From Paenibacillus hexagrammi (GTDB taxonomy: Bacteria; Bacillota; Bacilli; Paenibacillales; NBRC-103111): a stretch of DNA of 64,000 bases. Position 1 is the stretch's first letter. Each line of letters begins with the position of its first letter. Both the position numbers and the translations under genes were made by a program. Location: the NCBI RefSeq assembly GCF_021513275.1, contig NZ_CP090978.1:186001-250000 (forward strand). The letters run 5' to 3'. The notes beneath the pieces were generated by a model, which was not told where the DNA came from, made no database searches, and worked only from the letters and a program-made list of their open reading frames with translations. Below are positions 15,873 to 24,688 of the stretch, piece by piece.

Positions 15873-16112
15873 GTGACCCGGCAATTAAGGTTGGTATTCC
15901 GATTATCCGAATTGTTATCGCAGCGACAGGTGAGCCAGAGGGAATTTGCACGGGCCACAGGGCTCAGACAAGCTTTCATTAATGACATGTGCAATGGAAA
16001 GACGAAGCAAATCCCTGTTGAGAATATTGTCTCTATTTGCTCGGAATTGAATATAGCCATCCACGAACTGATGGTTCTAGAGGAGTTTGACAGCGAAGAA
16101 GAAAGGAAATAG
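15873..16112 (+). CDS. Small XRE/Cro-type HTH regulator
   Basis: 79 residues, a single lambda-repressor-like HTH: LSELLSQRQVSQREFARATGL (key residues SQREFARATGL) and recognition helix RQAFINDMCNGKTKQIPVENI, then a SICSELNIAIHELM tail. It resembles the YozG-type stand-alone HTH proteins. GTG 15873 lies nine bases after GGGAGG. It overlaps promoter palindromes just upstream that it may bind. It ends two bases before the next gene, so expression with the membrane protein and the AgrB-like protease is coupled. It is the only visible transcription factor in this locus. Confidence 0.82.
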   Translation: MTRQLRLVFRLSELLSQRQVSQREFARATGLRQAFINDMCNGKTKQIPVENIVSICSELNIAIHELMVLEEFDSEEERK

Positions 16113-16114
16113 AA

Positions 16115-16915
16115 ATGCGTTCTTTTATACAACTGCTTATGGCTTTCTTGACTTACTATTCGATGATCGTCGTGACGTTCACACTCTTTCAAATCCCGGT
16201 AACCAGAAGCTACTATCTCGCCGATGGCCGGATTGTGCAGGACAGGCTGTATGGGCTCAAAATCCTGCTCATGTCTTTCTCCGTCGGTTTTATATTCTTT
16301 TATACAAAGCTAATTCTCCACAGCCCGCTATTCCTCATTATTACCGTGATCTCCTTCATGACCTTCATAATCCTGATCAGAAATTACCCTATCTTGTATG
16401 CGCTGATTGTAGCTGGAACCGGGTATCTGCTCTCAGGAACGGTAGATATGGCCGTACTATTGACCGGAAGTATGCTGCACATTACGAGCGACGAGCTGAT
16501 GAATATGAACTTGGTGCACTATGCAACGGCTCATATGATCGTCGCCATCATCTTGCTGGCGCTGGCCTATGTCGTGAGAATCACCGGGTTTCGATTTTCT
16601 TTTATTAACTCCAGATTCAGGGGGAGAACGGCTTTTAAGGGCTACTATTTTATATGGATGATCTTCTTTATATGTACGCTTGTAAGTTTACAGGTTGCCT
16701 GGTTCGGATTGAACTTAAATCTTTCTAAACTCTATATCGTCATTTTTATCGGTATGTTTGTGTTCATGCTTGCAGCTCTCATTTATGCCTATGTTCGAAA
16801 CAGAGAGCATGTCAAAGCAAGATATAGCATTGCTGAGGATGTTTCGCCGGAAATTGCGGGACAAATCAGAAAGATTTTAGAGATGAAGGAGGAAGGAAAG
16901 GATGATCGTACATAG
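16115..16915 (+). CDS. Polytopic membrane protein of the agr-like locus
   Basis: 266 residues, about seven membrane helices, then a short cytoplasmic tail (from about residue 225: RNREHVKARYSIAEDVSPEIAGQIRKILEMKEEG). The topology is like the sensor domain of AgrC-type receptors, but no histidine-kinase domain follows; the frame ends at 16915. No certain family. Its 3' end overlaps the AgrB-like start (ATG 16902) by 14 bases, so the two are translationally coupled. A kinase-less peptide receptor passing a signal to the XRE protein is an attractive inference; an accessory transport protein is an alternative. Confidence 0.7.
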   Translation: MRSFIQLLMAFLTYYSMIVVTFTLFQIPVTRSYYLADGRIVQDRLYGLKILLMSFSVGFIFFYTKLILHSPLFLIITVISFMTFIILIRNYPILYALIVAGTGYLLSGTVDMAVLLTGSMLHITSDELMNMNLVHYATAHMIVAIILLALAYVVRITGFRFSFINSRFRGRTAFKGYYFIWMIFFICTLVSLQVAWFGLNLNLSKLYIVIFIGMFVFMLAALIYAYVRNREHVKARYSIAEDVSPEIAGQIRKILEMKEEGKDDRT

Positions 16916-17437
16916 GTTGGCAGAAAGAGTAGCGGTGGCCATACAAAAAATTCTACAGATGAAGAGTCATCCGTCCATGTATTAAGGTATGCGTTAGTCA
17001 ATTTCATCAACTACTTCATCATTATTTCCCTGGTAGAAATTTTGAGTATTGCAACCGGAGATTTCCTGCGTTCCTTCATCCCGCTAATTGCTTTTCCTCT
17101 TCTTCGCTACTTCACCGGCGGACTGCACTTCAAAAACCCGATGACATGCAACGTGGTCACTGCGCTGTTCATGCTGACGTCCCTCTACGTACCTATCGAC
17201 TTCCTTCATGTAGGACTTGCCTTCAATGCGATTGCACTGTTCATCGTTCTTCTTAGAGCCCCTACCAACATTAGCAGATTCAAAGAAAGTCAGTATCCTG
17301 CGTTAAAAATCATTGCAGCCGTGGTCATCTTGAGCAATTTCTGGCTGCAATCTCCTCTGCTTGCTACCATCTATTTACTGCAAGCGGTTACGCTGTTAAG
17401 GACGGTTCAAAAAGCGGTCGTACTTTGTAAGTTGTAG
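16902..17437 (+). pseudogene. AgrB-like peptide-processing membrane endopeptidase, frameshifted
   Basis: AgrB cuts the AgrD precursor and makes its thiolactone ring. The N-terminus MIVHRLAERVAVAIQK is in one frame; after a run of six A (16945-16950) the family sequence continues one base earlier as NSTDEESSVHVLRYALVNF and runs to TAG 17437. With one extra A the product has about 178 residues. The catalytic pair is present: GGLHFKNPMTC places His near 76 and Cys near 83, matching the His77/Cys84 spacing of staphylococcal AgrB. Four to five membrane helices follow. As written, the N-terminal frame stops after 27 residues. An indel error or a minus-one slip on the A run are both possible. Confidence 0.75.
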
Positions 17438-17450
17438 GGAGGGATGATGA

Positions 17451-18143
17451 TTGACTCTATGGATTTCGATCCTTCTCATTGGCTTGCTGCCGGTGATTGG
17501 CTGGATATGCTACAGGCAGCTTCCGCAATGGGGACGAATCAAATTCTATCTGTTCATGATCGCTTGGTATTGGTTGCTGACCGGATATCTTTTCGCGGCT
17601 CATAGTCAGAAGCAGGTGCTCCAGACGACTCCTGTCTCCCTGCCGCTCATGCTCAAGTGGATGGTATGGACGGTTATCGTAGTGTGGGCGCTGTGGGAGC
17701 TGCTTCCGATCCTAATGTCGCTAGTAAGCCCCAGATATCGGGAGATGGTCGCTGCGAATCTGGACATCACGGATTCGATGCCGGTTACAGCAGCTGAGCG
17801 CAGCATGTTTCTACTTGTAGCCGTTACCGTCGGATTCTGCGAGGAGCTGATCTCAAGAGGGATGCTGCCGGCGCTGCTGCAGGATGGAGGACTCCCGTAC
17901 TGGCTGGGCTTCGTGGTCGCCGGACTACATTTTGCCGTAGGGCATTTTCTGCAGGGCTGGCGAGGGATTGCCAATGCAGCGCTTCTGGCGCTCATGTTCA
18001 CCATGCTGTATGTCATGACGGGCAGCTTGGTCATTCCGATACTCCTACATGCGCTTTATGATTATCGACTCGTATTGATAAGCAAGCTGCAGCAAAATAA
18101 ACCCCAAGCAGAGTCCCTGGAGCAGGTCACGAAGGGGACATAG
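17451..18143 (+). CDS. CPBP-family intramembrane metalloprotease (Abi/CAAX-like)
   Basis: 230 residues, about seven helices. Motif 1 is EELISRGMLP (EExxxR), motif 2 is HFAVGHF, and motif 3 is LLHALYD, giving the Glu and His metal ligands of type II CAAX/Abi proteases. The start is TTG 17451, seven bases after GGAGGG, 13 bases beyond the AgrB-like gene. Family members cleave membrane substrates, take part in self-immunity to peptides, or mature secreted peptides; here a second processing step for the signal peptide is a reasonable inference. Confidence 0.83.
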   Translation: MTLWISILLIGLLPVIGWICYRQLPQWGRIKFYLFMIAWYWLLTGYLFAAHSQKQVLQTTPVSLPLMLKWMVWTVIVVWALWELLPILMSLVSPRYREMVAANLDITDSMPVTAAERSMFLLVAVTVGFCEELISRGMLPALLQDGGLPYWLGFVVAGLHFAVGHFLQGWRGIANAALLALMFTMLYVMTGSLVIPILLHALYDYRLVLISKLQQNKPQAESLEQVTKGT

Positions 18144-18147
18144 AAAA

Positions 18148-18184
18148 CAAACAGATGACCCGCAGGCGCGGAGTCATCTGTTTG
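18148..18184. terminator. Terminator between the agr-like operon and the AgrD-like gene
   Basis: CAAACAGATGAC pairs perfectly with GTCATCTGTTTG. Located 4 bases after the CPBP stop codon. Confidence 0.8.
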
Positions 18185-18393
18185 CATTGCTATTTACTTC
18201 CTGACCGGAGCAAGCCCATGCAGCGTGCAGGTCTTTCACTATATTATCCATGGCGATGTCTTCATTGATGGGCGCTCTACTCATACTTGAGCGTGATCTC
18301 AGAATACAAAAGTACCCCTGCACTGTACACTTGTTCAAAGTGTTCAATGAGAGGTACCCGTTGCCCAGCCCTATATATTCATGTCAATCCAAT

Positions 18394-18528
18394 CTAGTTG
18401 ACTCTGTATTTCTGCAATTCTTCCGGTAACTCTTGCTCGTAGCAGCTGAAGAAACATCCTGTTTTGGCTTGCTTTCGTGCCGATGCATTCAAAAGACGGT
18501 TGGCAAGATTGGCGATAAAAGTTTTCAT
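18394..18528 (-). CDS. AgrD-like cyclic autoinducer peptide precursor
   Basis: 44 residues, too short for usual gene calling. It has the three AgrD parts: an amphipathic N-terminal helix MKTFIANLANRLLNASARKQ, a core TGCFFSC, and the acidic tail YEQELPEELQKYRVN with the family's P-E/K-E-L motif. The Cys at residue 25 sits exactly five residues before the tail, as in staphylococcal AgrD where C plus four residues form the thiolactone; the predicted ring is CFFSC (residues 25-29). AAAGGG precedes the ATG by about 11 bases. It converges on the XRE-membrane-AgrB-CPBP operon. The remaining sequence in 18185-18928 shows no other gene. Prediction rests on motif and context, not on database comparison. 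Confidence 0.72.
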   Translation of the reverse strand: MKTFIANLANRLLNASARKQAKTGCFFSCYEQELPEELQKYRVN

Positions 18529-18928
18529 AATAATTCAGCACCCTTTCATTCTCATAGTTTTTGAAATGAAATTGAAGCACTAACAAGGATTATTCTACCA
18601 TTTAGTCGTGCAAGTTCATAGAATATATGTTGTTAAAAATGGGAAAATATAGTTAATAATCTGGGCGAAATTTACAAAAATTATAGAACGATTACAGAAA
18701 CTCTCATGAGAATTAGCGAAGATATCAGGTATGGCTCAATGTTTGATTTGGGTAAATTCATGGTTGATTTGTCAATGGTCTTTATGCTTGGGCCTGTGCT
18801 AGGATGTACGGGAAGCTGCAGGACAGCAAGTAATCTGCCAGAAACGGTTGATGGCCGAGGGAATTCGTAATGATGATACAAGTACAAGCTGCGAATAGGG
18901 GTAGGATAAGTCCGAAGGAGGAATGGTC

Positions 18929-21008
18929 GTGAGTGCAATTTTGCTAGATCAACCGGGTTCCGGTTATAGAGCCTGGCTTGGATATAATCGATTGATGTCG
19001 GCTTCAGCGCTGAAGCAGTATGGAGAATATGGTGGCAAAATCGCCGTAGTCGAGGACCATGAAGTCATTCGCTCGGCAGCAGCGGAGCTGGTAAGCGGCC
19101 TATCTTCCATGTTAGGCGTTCAAACAGTTGTCGTACAGCAAGCCGAAGGCGCTCCGTGCGTGGCAATCGGTACGTTTGGCGGCGGTAATGCCTTGGTAGA
19201 CCGTGCGTTTAGTGAGCCTGAAAAAGCGGCTGTAAAGTCTGAAGGCTTCGCAATCAAGTTGAATGCGGAAGAAAATGTTATCGCAATCGGTGCGGCTTCG
19301 GCCTCAGGCGTGCTCTACGGCGCGTTTCATCTGCTTCGATGGATCGGAACAGAAGGTTCGATCGATTCTTTGAATGTTGTGCAAAATCCAGCTGGGTTCC
19401 TGCGCATGATCAATCAATGGGATAACATCGACGGAAGTATTGAACGCGGCTATGCCGGCAGGTCGATTTTTTTCGCAGACAATGAAATAACGACGGACCT
19501 GGGCCGCATCCGCGACTATGCGAGACTGCTTGCATCTACGGGAATCAATGCTATTGCGATTAACAATGTCAATGTTCATAAATATGAGAGTATGTTCCTC
19601 ACTGACCATTATTTGCCCCATGTAGCCGCTATGGCTATCGTGTTCCGGGCTTACGGTATCAAGCTGTTCCTTAGCGTCAACTATGCCAGCCCGATTGAAA
19701 TCGGCGGACTCAGCACTTCCGACCCGCTGGATGAGGGTGTACGCAAATGGTGGCGTGAGAAAACGGCAGAGGTGTACGCCGCAATTCCGGACTTCGGCGG
19801 CTATCTGGTTAAAGCCGATTCGGAGAACCGACCGGGTCCGTTCACGTACGGACGCGACCACGCCGATGGGTCTAACATGCTGGCTGAAGCGCTTGAGCCA
19901 TTTGGCGGCATTGTCATCTGGCGCTGCTTCGTGTACAACTGCAAGCAGGATTGGCGCGACCGTGCAACAGATCGAGCACGTGCCGCTTACGATCACTTTA
20001 AACCGCTGGACGGACGCTTCAAGGATAACGTGATCCTGCAGGTAAAGAACGGTCCGATGGACTTCCAGGTGAGGGAAGGCGTATCCCCGCTGTTTGGCGC
20101 CATGGAAGCAACGAATCAGGTGATGGAATTCCAGATCACGCAGGAATATACAGGTCAGCAGCGCCATCTGTGCTATCTCGTTCCGCAGTGGAAAGAGGTG
20201 CTTGATTTTGAAACCTACGCCAAAGGCGAAGGCTCCACCGTCAAGCGCATCGTCGACGGCTCGCTGTACGGCAACCGCCTGAACGGCTTCGCGGCGGTCT
20301 CCAACATCGGTAACGATGCCAACTGGACGGGGCATCTTCTGGCACAGGCGAATCTGTACGGCTTTGGCCGACTCGCCTGGAATCCCGACCTGTCCGCGGC
20401 ACAGATCGCGGAGGGAGTGGATTCGTCTGACGCTGGGCAGCGACAAGCACCTCGTACAGACGGTTCTGGATATGCTCATGAATTCATGGAGCATCTATGA
20501 GTCTTATACGTCCCCACTTGGCGTAGGCTGGATGGTCAACCCTGACCATCACTACGGACCGAACGTGGACGGTTATGAGTATTCCAAGTGGGGTACCTAC
20601 CACTTTGCGGATTGCCGCGGCATCGGCGTAGACCGTACGGTGGCGACAGGCACTGGCTATGCGGCCCAATACCAGGGGCCGAACGTAGCAATGTACGAGT
20701 CCGTGGAAACATGCCCGGACGAATTGCTGCTGTTCTTCCATCATGTGCCTTACACACATGTGCTGCATTCCGGCAAAACGGTCATTCAGCACATCTATGA
20801 CACGCATTTTGATGGTGTGGAGCGTGCGGAGCAGCTAACAGAAGCATGGGGCAGCTTGGCGGGTGCGATGGAGCCGGGACTTTACCAGCAGGTCGCGGAT
20901 CGATTAGCCGAGCAAGCCGCTCACGCCCGCGAATGGCGTGACATCATCAATACGTACTTCTTCCGAAAGAGCGGCATTGCCGATCAGCACGGACGTAAGA
21001 TTTATTAA
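18929..21008 (+). pseudogene. aguA: GH67 alpha-glucuronidase, frameshifted
   Basis: Removes 4-O-methyl-glucuronic acid from the non-reducing end of aldouronates (xylo-oligosaccharides), in the cytosol since no signal peptide is seen. The frame runs 18929-20412, then one surplus G in GAGGG (20413-20415) shifts it; it resumes as [20 protein letters not shown] and continues to TAA 21008. Repaired length is about 692 residues, the normal GH67 size. The conserved catalytic-acid region [20 protein letters not shown] is intact, as is [22 protein letters not shown] (key residues NPDHHYGP) in the C-terminal domain. I prefer GTG 18929, seven bases after AAGGAGG, over ATG 18923. It heads a xylan-oligosaccharide locus, as in Paenibacillus aldouronate clusters. 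Confidence 0.88.
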
Positions 21009-21081
21009 TTCAGAATTATCCGCTGACGTTTGTAGCTGGCGAAATTGCCGGTAAAACGAGTGGGCGGTATGTATCAACAAC

Positions 21082-21110
21082 AGAAGGAGCGGCTTGAATG
21101 CCGCTTCTTT
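21082..21110 (+). terminator. Terminator after aguA
   Basis: AGAAGGAGCGGC with a bulge pairs with GCCGCTTCTTT, about 75 bases past the stop. Confidence 0.6.
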
Positions 21111-21172
21111 GCTATAGTTACATTAGCTTCTCTAGCCGAGTGGCTATTTACATAAAGAGGAGGCAAATTACA

Positions 21173-21826
21173 ATGACAGATAAGATGACACTTATTATTG
21201 CAGAGGTAGCAACAAACCGGAAAGCGGTTGCATTCACCTTCGACGACGAGCCGGACCCGTCCTATACGCCGCAGCTGCTGGAGATATTCCGGAAGGCGGG
21301 AGCGAAGGCAACGTTCTTCGTAGTCGGCGAGCAGGTAGAGGCTCATCCTGCAATTGCCCGATCGGCTTATGCCGAAGGTCATGAGCTTGCGAATCATACG
21401 TTCACCCACCCCTTTTTGACGCAGGTGGATGGTGCCAAGAGAGCGGAGGAGCTTGAGCGGGCTGAGGCCTCCATCGTGGGAATAACCGGGAGCAAGCCAC
21501 TTCTGTTTAGGCCGCCTTATTTTGACTACGATCAGGAAACGTCTGACCTTGTCCGTTCCATGGGCTACACGGCTATCGGTGCGAATAACACGTCCGCGCG
21601 AGATTGGGATGTGCCGGGTGTTGAGCATATTCTTGCAGAGACCCGCAAGGCAGTGAAGAGCGGCAGCATCTTCCTGTTCCACGATGGCTACGGGGATCGT
21701 TCCCAGACGGTCGAAGCGGTGCGTATTCTAGTCTCGGAGCTGCAGGAGCAGGGCTATGAAATGGTAACGGTGAGCGAGCTGCTGGGCATGGCGGACCCCG
21801 CCAACGAAACTTCGACAGAAGGGTAG
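21173..21826 (+). CDS. Polysaccharide deacetylase (NodB/CE4 family)
   Basis: 217 residues. NodB-homology motifs are all visible: TFDDEPDPSYT (motif 1, catalytic-base and metal Asp), HELANHTFTHP (motif 2, HxxxH metal ligands), RPPYFDYD (motif 3), a DWDVPG region (motif 4) and LFHDG (motif 5). No signal peptide or membrane anchor, so it would act in the cytosol, unusual for peptidoglycan deacetylases. With aguA upstream, removal of acetyl groups from imported xylo-oligosaccharides is a reasonable inference; an amidohydrolase on another small substrate is the alternative. AGAGGAGG precedes ATG 21173. Confidence 0.85.
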   Translation: MTDKMTLIIAEVATNRKAVAFTFDDEPDPSYTPQLLEIFRKAGAKATFFVVGEQVEAHPAIARSAYAEGHELANHTFTHPFLTQVDGAKRAEELERAEASIVGITGSKPLLFRPPYFDYDQETSDLVRSMGYTAIGANNTSARDWDVPGVEHILAETRKAVKSGSIFLFHDGYGDRSQTVEAVRILVSELQEQGYEMVTVSELLGMADPANETSTEG

Positions 21827-21835
21827 TGGAATCCG

Positions 21836-22639
21836 ATGTCTAGACTCACAATTCAAGATGTTGTCGATCATCTTATTAAGCCTGTAGGACAGCTGGAACA
21901 GACGGTCGATCGTCTGTTGGTGGGAGATCCTGATGCGAAGGTTACTGGCATTGCCGTCGCATTCATGCCGACTCAGCGCGTCATTGAGCAAATGATCGAG
22001 ATCGGAGCGAACCTGCTGATCTCTCATGAGGGACTTGCCTACAGCCACCATTTTCAACCAGAGATTCTTGAGCAGGATCCTGTGTTTCAAACCAAGCGCA
22101 GCTTGTTAGAGGAAGCGGGCATTGCTGTATTTCGCTTTCATGATTACATCCATCGTTACCAGCCTGATGCCATAACAGCTGAACTAGTGAGAACGCTGGA
22201 GTGGCAGCCGTATGTTTTGGAGCATCAACAAGCCGCCTCGATTGTGAAGCTGCCAGCCCCGTCGAGCTTGGGTGACCTTGCGGCACACGTAAAGAAGAAG
22301 CTGGGCATCCCTTATATGCGGGCGGTAGGCGATCTCGAAATGCCGTGCGAACGGATCGGCATTCTGGTGGGCTATCGCGGCGGAGGCTCCGTCGCTATTC
22401 CTTTGTACGAACGGGAGGAGCTGGATGTGATCATCGCCGGCGAAGGTCCGGAGTGGGAGACGCCGGAATATGTCCGTGATGCCGTTCACCAAGGAAAGCG
22501 CAAAGCACTGCTGGTTATCGGCCATGCTGAGAGTGAAGAGCCAGGGATGGCTGCATGCGCGGAGCAATTGAAAACCGTCTACCCTTCCGTTCCGGTTCGT
22601 TTTCTTCGTGATGAGCCGATCTTTCAGGTTCTTCTGTAA
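21836..22639 (+). CDS. NIF3-like dinuclear metal-centre protein
   Basis: 267 residues. It resembles the NIF3/DUF34 (GTP cyclohydrolase I type 2-like) family: the N-terminal NLLISHEGLAYSHH and FRFHDYIHRY segments carry His/Asp/Glu ligands, and the C-terminal VIIAGEGPEWETPEY and LLVIGHAESEEPG carry the second half-site. The family is hexameric and its reaction is unsettled. It starts ten bases after the deacetylase stop, so it is in the same operon; association with a sugar-catabolic locus is unusual. No frameshift. Confidence 0.8.
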   Translation: MSRLTIQDVVDHLIKPVGQLEQTVDRLLVGDPDAKVTGIAVAFMPTQRVIEQMIEIGANLLISHEGLAYSHHFQPEILEQDPVFQTKRSLLEEAGIAVFRFHDYIHRYQPDAITAELVRTLEWQPYVLEHQQAASIVKLPAPSSLGDLAAHVKKKLGIPYMRAVGDLEMPCERIGILVGYRGGGSVAIPLYEREELDVIIAGEGPEWETPEYVRDAVHQGKRKALLVIGHAESEEPGMAACAEQLKTVYPSVPVRFLRDEPIFQVLL

Positions 22640-22773
22640 AATTCACCGCATGCCTCAAATAATTCGTTATTTTTTAAAAGAATTCGATCATTCCTCTCAT
22701 TTAGGCTGTCTCGTCCAACAGGGTATACTTATAGCAGACAAGACACAGAGACTAATTGCAGAGGTGATCATAT

Positions 22774-23750
22774 ATGGAACGTTCCTCTTCGGCGGCAGCC
22801 TCGGTACATTCAGGAGGGGCCACCAAGACGAAGGCGAAGCGCGGTTCTTTCTTAAAACGATGGGATGCTCCCGTTGCCGGATATTTATTTATTTTGCCAT
22901 GGCTGATTGGCTTTATCGGGCTGACGGCTTATCCGATGCTGCTGTCGCTATATTATTCGTTCACGGATTATACGTTAATGGAGCCGATCCAATGGATTGG
23001 AACTCGTAATTACGAACGGATTTTCACGGCTGACACCAAGTTTTTGACTTCGGTTAAAGTCACCTTCATGTACGTACTGGCATCGGTTCCACTGAAGCTG
23101 ATTGCTGCGCTTCTCGTGGCTATGGTGCTGAATAAAGCGGTCCGCGGGATTTCCGCTTACCGTACGGCTATTTATTTCCCGTCCTTGATCGGTGGCAGTA
23201 TCGCCGTATCTCTGCTGTGGCGCAATATTTTTGGCGTTGATGGTATTTTTAATAAAATCTTGGCCGTGTTCGGAATTGCGGGTACAGGATGGATCACGAA
23301 TCCGAACACCGCGTTGGGCTCACTGATCTTACTGACGGTTTGGCAGTTCGGCTCTTCCATGGTCATTTTCCTGGCAGGACTTAAGCAAATTCCGAATGAT
23401 CTCTATGAAGCTTCGTCCGTAGACGGCGCAAGCAAATTCACGCAATTTTTCAAAATTACGTTGCCCATGCTTTCGCCGACGCTTTATTTTAACCTAATCA
23501 TGGGCATCATCAATGCCTTTCAAATGTTCACCTCCGCTTTCGTCATTACGAACGGGGACCGATGAACTCGACTTATGTATATGCGCTCTATCTGTACGAA
23601 CGCGCCTTCAGCCGTTACCAGCTGGGCTACGCATCCGCACTTGCCTGGATCATGCTGCTGATGATCGTCGTTGTGGCCGTTATTATTGCAGGAACTTCGA
23701 AATATTGGGTGTTCTATGAAACCGAATCGGGGAGGGGGAAGGGCAAATGA
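22774..23750 (+). pseudogene. Sugar ABC transporter permease, MalF/LplB-type, frameshifted
   Basis: Six membrane helices of the binding-protein-dependent permease family (CUT1): SLYYSFTDYTL near the N-terminus and the EAA loop YEASSVDGASKFTQFFKITLP (key residues EASSVDGA) that contacts the ATPase. The frame breaks in ITNGG at four G (23554-23557); with a fifth G it continues GPMNSTYVYALYLYERAF to TGA 23750, about 325 residues in all. Its stop overlaps the next permease start (ATGA). It would import xylo- or arabino-oligosaccharides with the lipoprotein at 26526. No ATPase gene is in the cluster; a shared MsmX-type ATPase encoded elsewhere is usual for such systems. Confidence 0.85.
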
Positions 23751-24587
23751 CATCAACCTGGAAGCAAGGAACCCGGCATCTGTTCATGATCGCCTTCAGC
23801 CTTCTCATGGTGTATCCTGTGATTTGGTGGATTGGCGCCTCCTTAAAGTCCAATGAAGAGCTCGCTTCACCCGGACTATTCCCTTCTGTTCCGAAATGGA
23901 GCAATTTTGTGGATGGATGGAACTCGATTCCGGGCCATTCCTTTACGGATTTTTACCTCAATACGTTTGGACTTGAAATCGCCGTCATGCTGGCGACGTT
24001 GATCTCAAGCACGCTTGTGGCGTTCGGCTTCGGGCGATTGGATTTTCCACTCAAAAATTCTGGTTTTCGCTGTTGATGCTAACCTTGATGCTGCCTGGAC
24101 AGGTGCTGATCATTCCACAGTATGCGATGTTCCATCAGCTGGGCTGGGTCAATACGTATCTGCCGTTTATCGTCCCTCATCTGCTTGCCAGCGGTGCGGG
24201 CGGCACGTTCTTCGTCTTCCTGTTGATTCAGTTCGTTCGCGGCATTCCGCGGGAGCTCGATGAGTCGGCCAAGATGGACGGTTGCAATTGGTTCGGCATT
24301 TACTTGCGTATTGTGATGCCGCTGACGAAGCCGGCGATTACGACGGTGATGATTTTCTGCTTCCTTTGGAACTGGGATGATTTCCTGGGCCACCTGCTGT
24401 ATATCAACTCCGTTGATAAGTATACGGTCGGTCTGGCGCTGCGTATGATCAACGACTCCCAGCCGGACAGCAGTGGGGACAGCTGCTAGCGATGTCGCTC
24501 GTATCCATCGTGCCTGCGACGCTCGTATTCATGTTCTTGCAGAAGTATTTCGTCGAAGGAATTGCAACGACAGGGATTAAAGGATAA
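23747..24587 (+). pseudogene. Sugar ABC transporter permease, MalG-type, two frameshifts
   Basis: About 280 residues when repaired. N-terminus FMIAFSLLMVYPVIWWIGASL, EAA loop ELDESAKMDGCNWFGIYLRIVMP (key residues DESAKMDG), C-terminus FLQKYFVEGIATTGIKG, the classical MalG ending. The first break is in five A at 24053-24057 (FPLK to FWFSLLMLTLMLPGQ), the second at 24467-24469 (NDSQPD to QWGQLLAMS). Each is explained by one missing base. Start overlaps the upstream permease by ATGA. Partner of the upstream permease. Confidence 0.85.
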
Positions 24588-24602
24588 TATGGGTAAAATA
24601 GG

Positions 24603-24640
24603 ACACAAAGCGACGATTCCTTTCGTTGCTTTGTGTTTTT
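24603..24640 (+). terminator. Intergenic terminator between permeases and kinase
   Basis: ACACAAAGCGACGA pairs with TCGTTGCTTTGTGT, then TTTTT. It divides the transporter genes from the regulatory genes and may set their ratio. Confidence 0.8.
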
Positions 24641-24688
24641 CAGCGTTAAGCGGGCATTCCAGTATGTTGGCAGAGGAGAGAAGTAGTA

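Noticed and set aside
18185..18393. Possible small RNA or further peptide gene downstream of the AgrD-like gene
   Set aside because: No hairpin with T tract and no ribosome site plus start could be found.
18371..18586. A 71-codon minus-strand frame overlapping the AgrD-like gene
   Set aside because: No ribosome site and odd composition; the 44-codon frame inside it has a ribosome site and the full AgrD motif order.
19304..20494. Long 396-codon open frame antisense to aguA
   Set aside because: Shadow of the GH67 gene; His/Arg/Val-rich, no family features or ribosome site.
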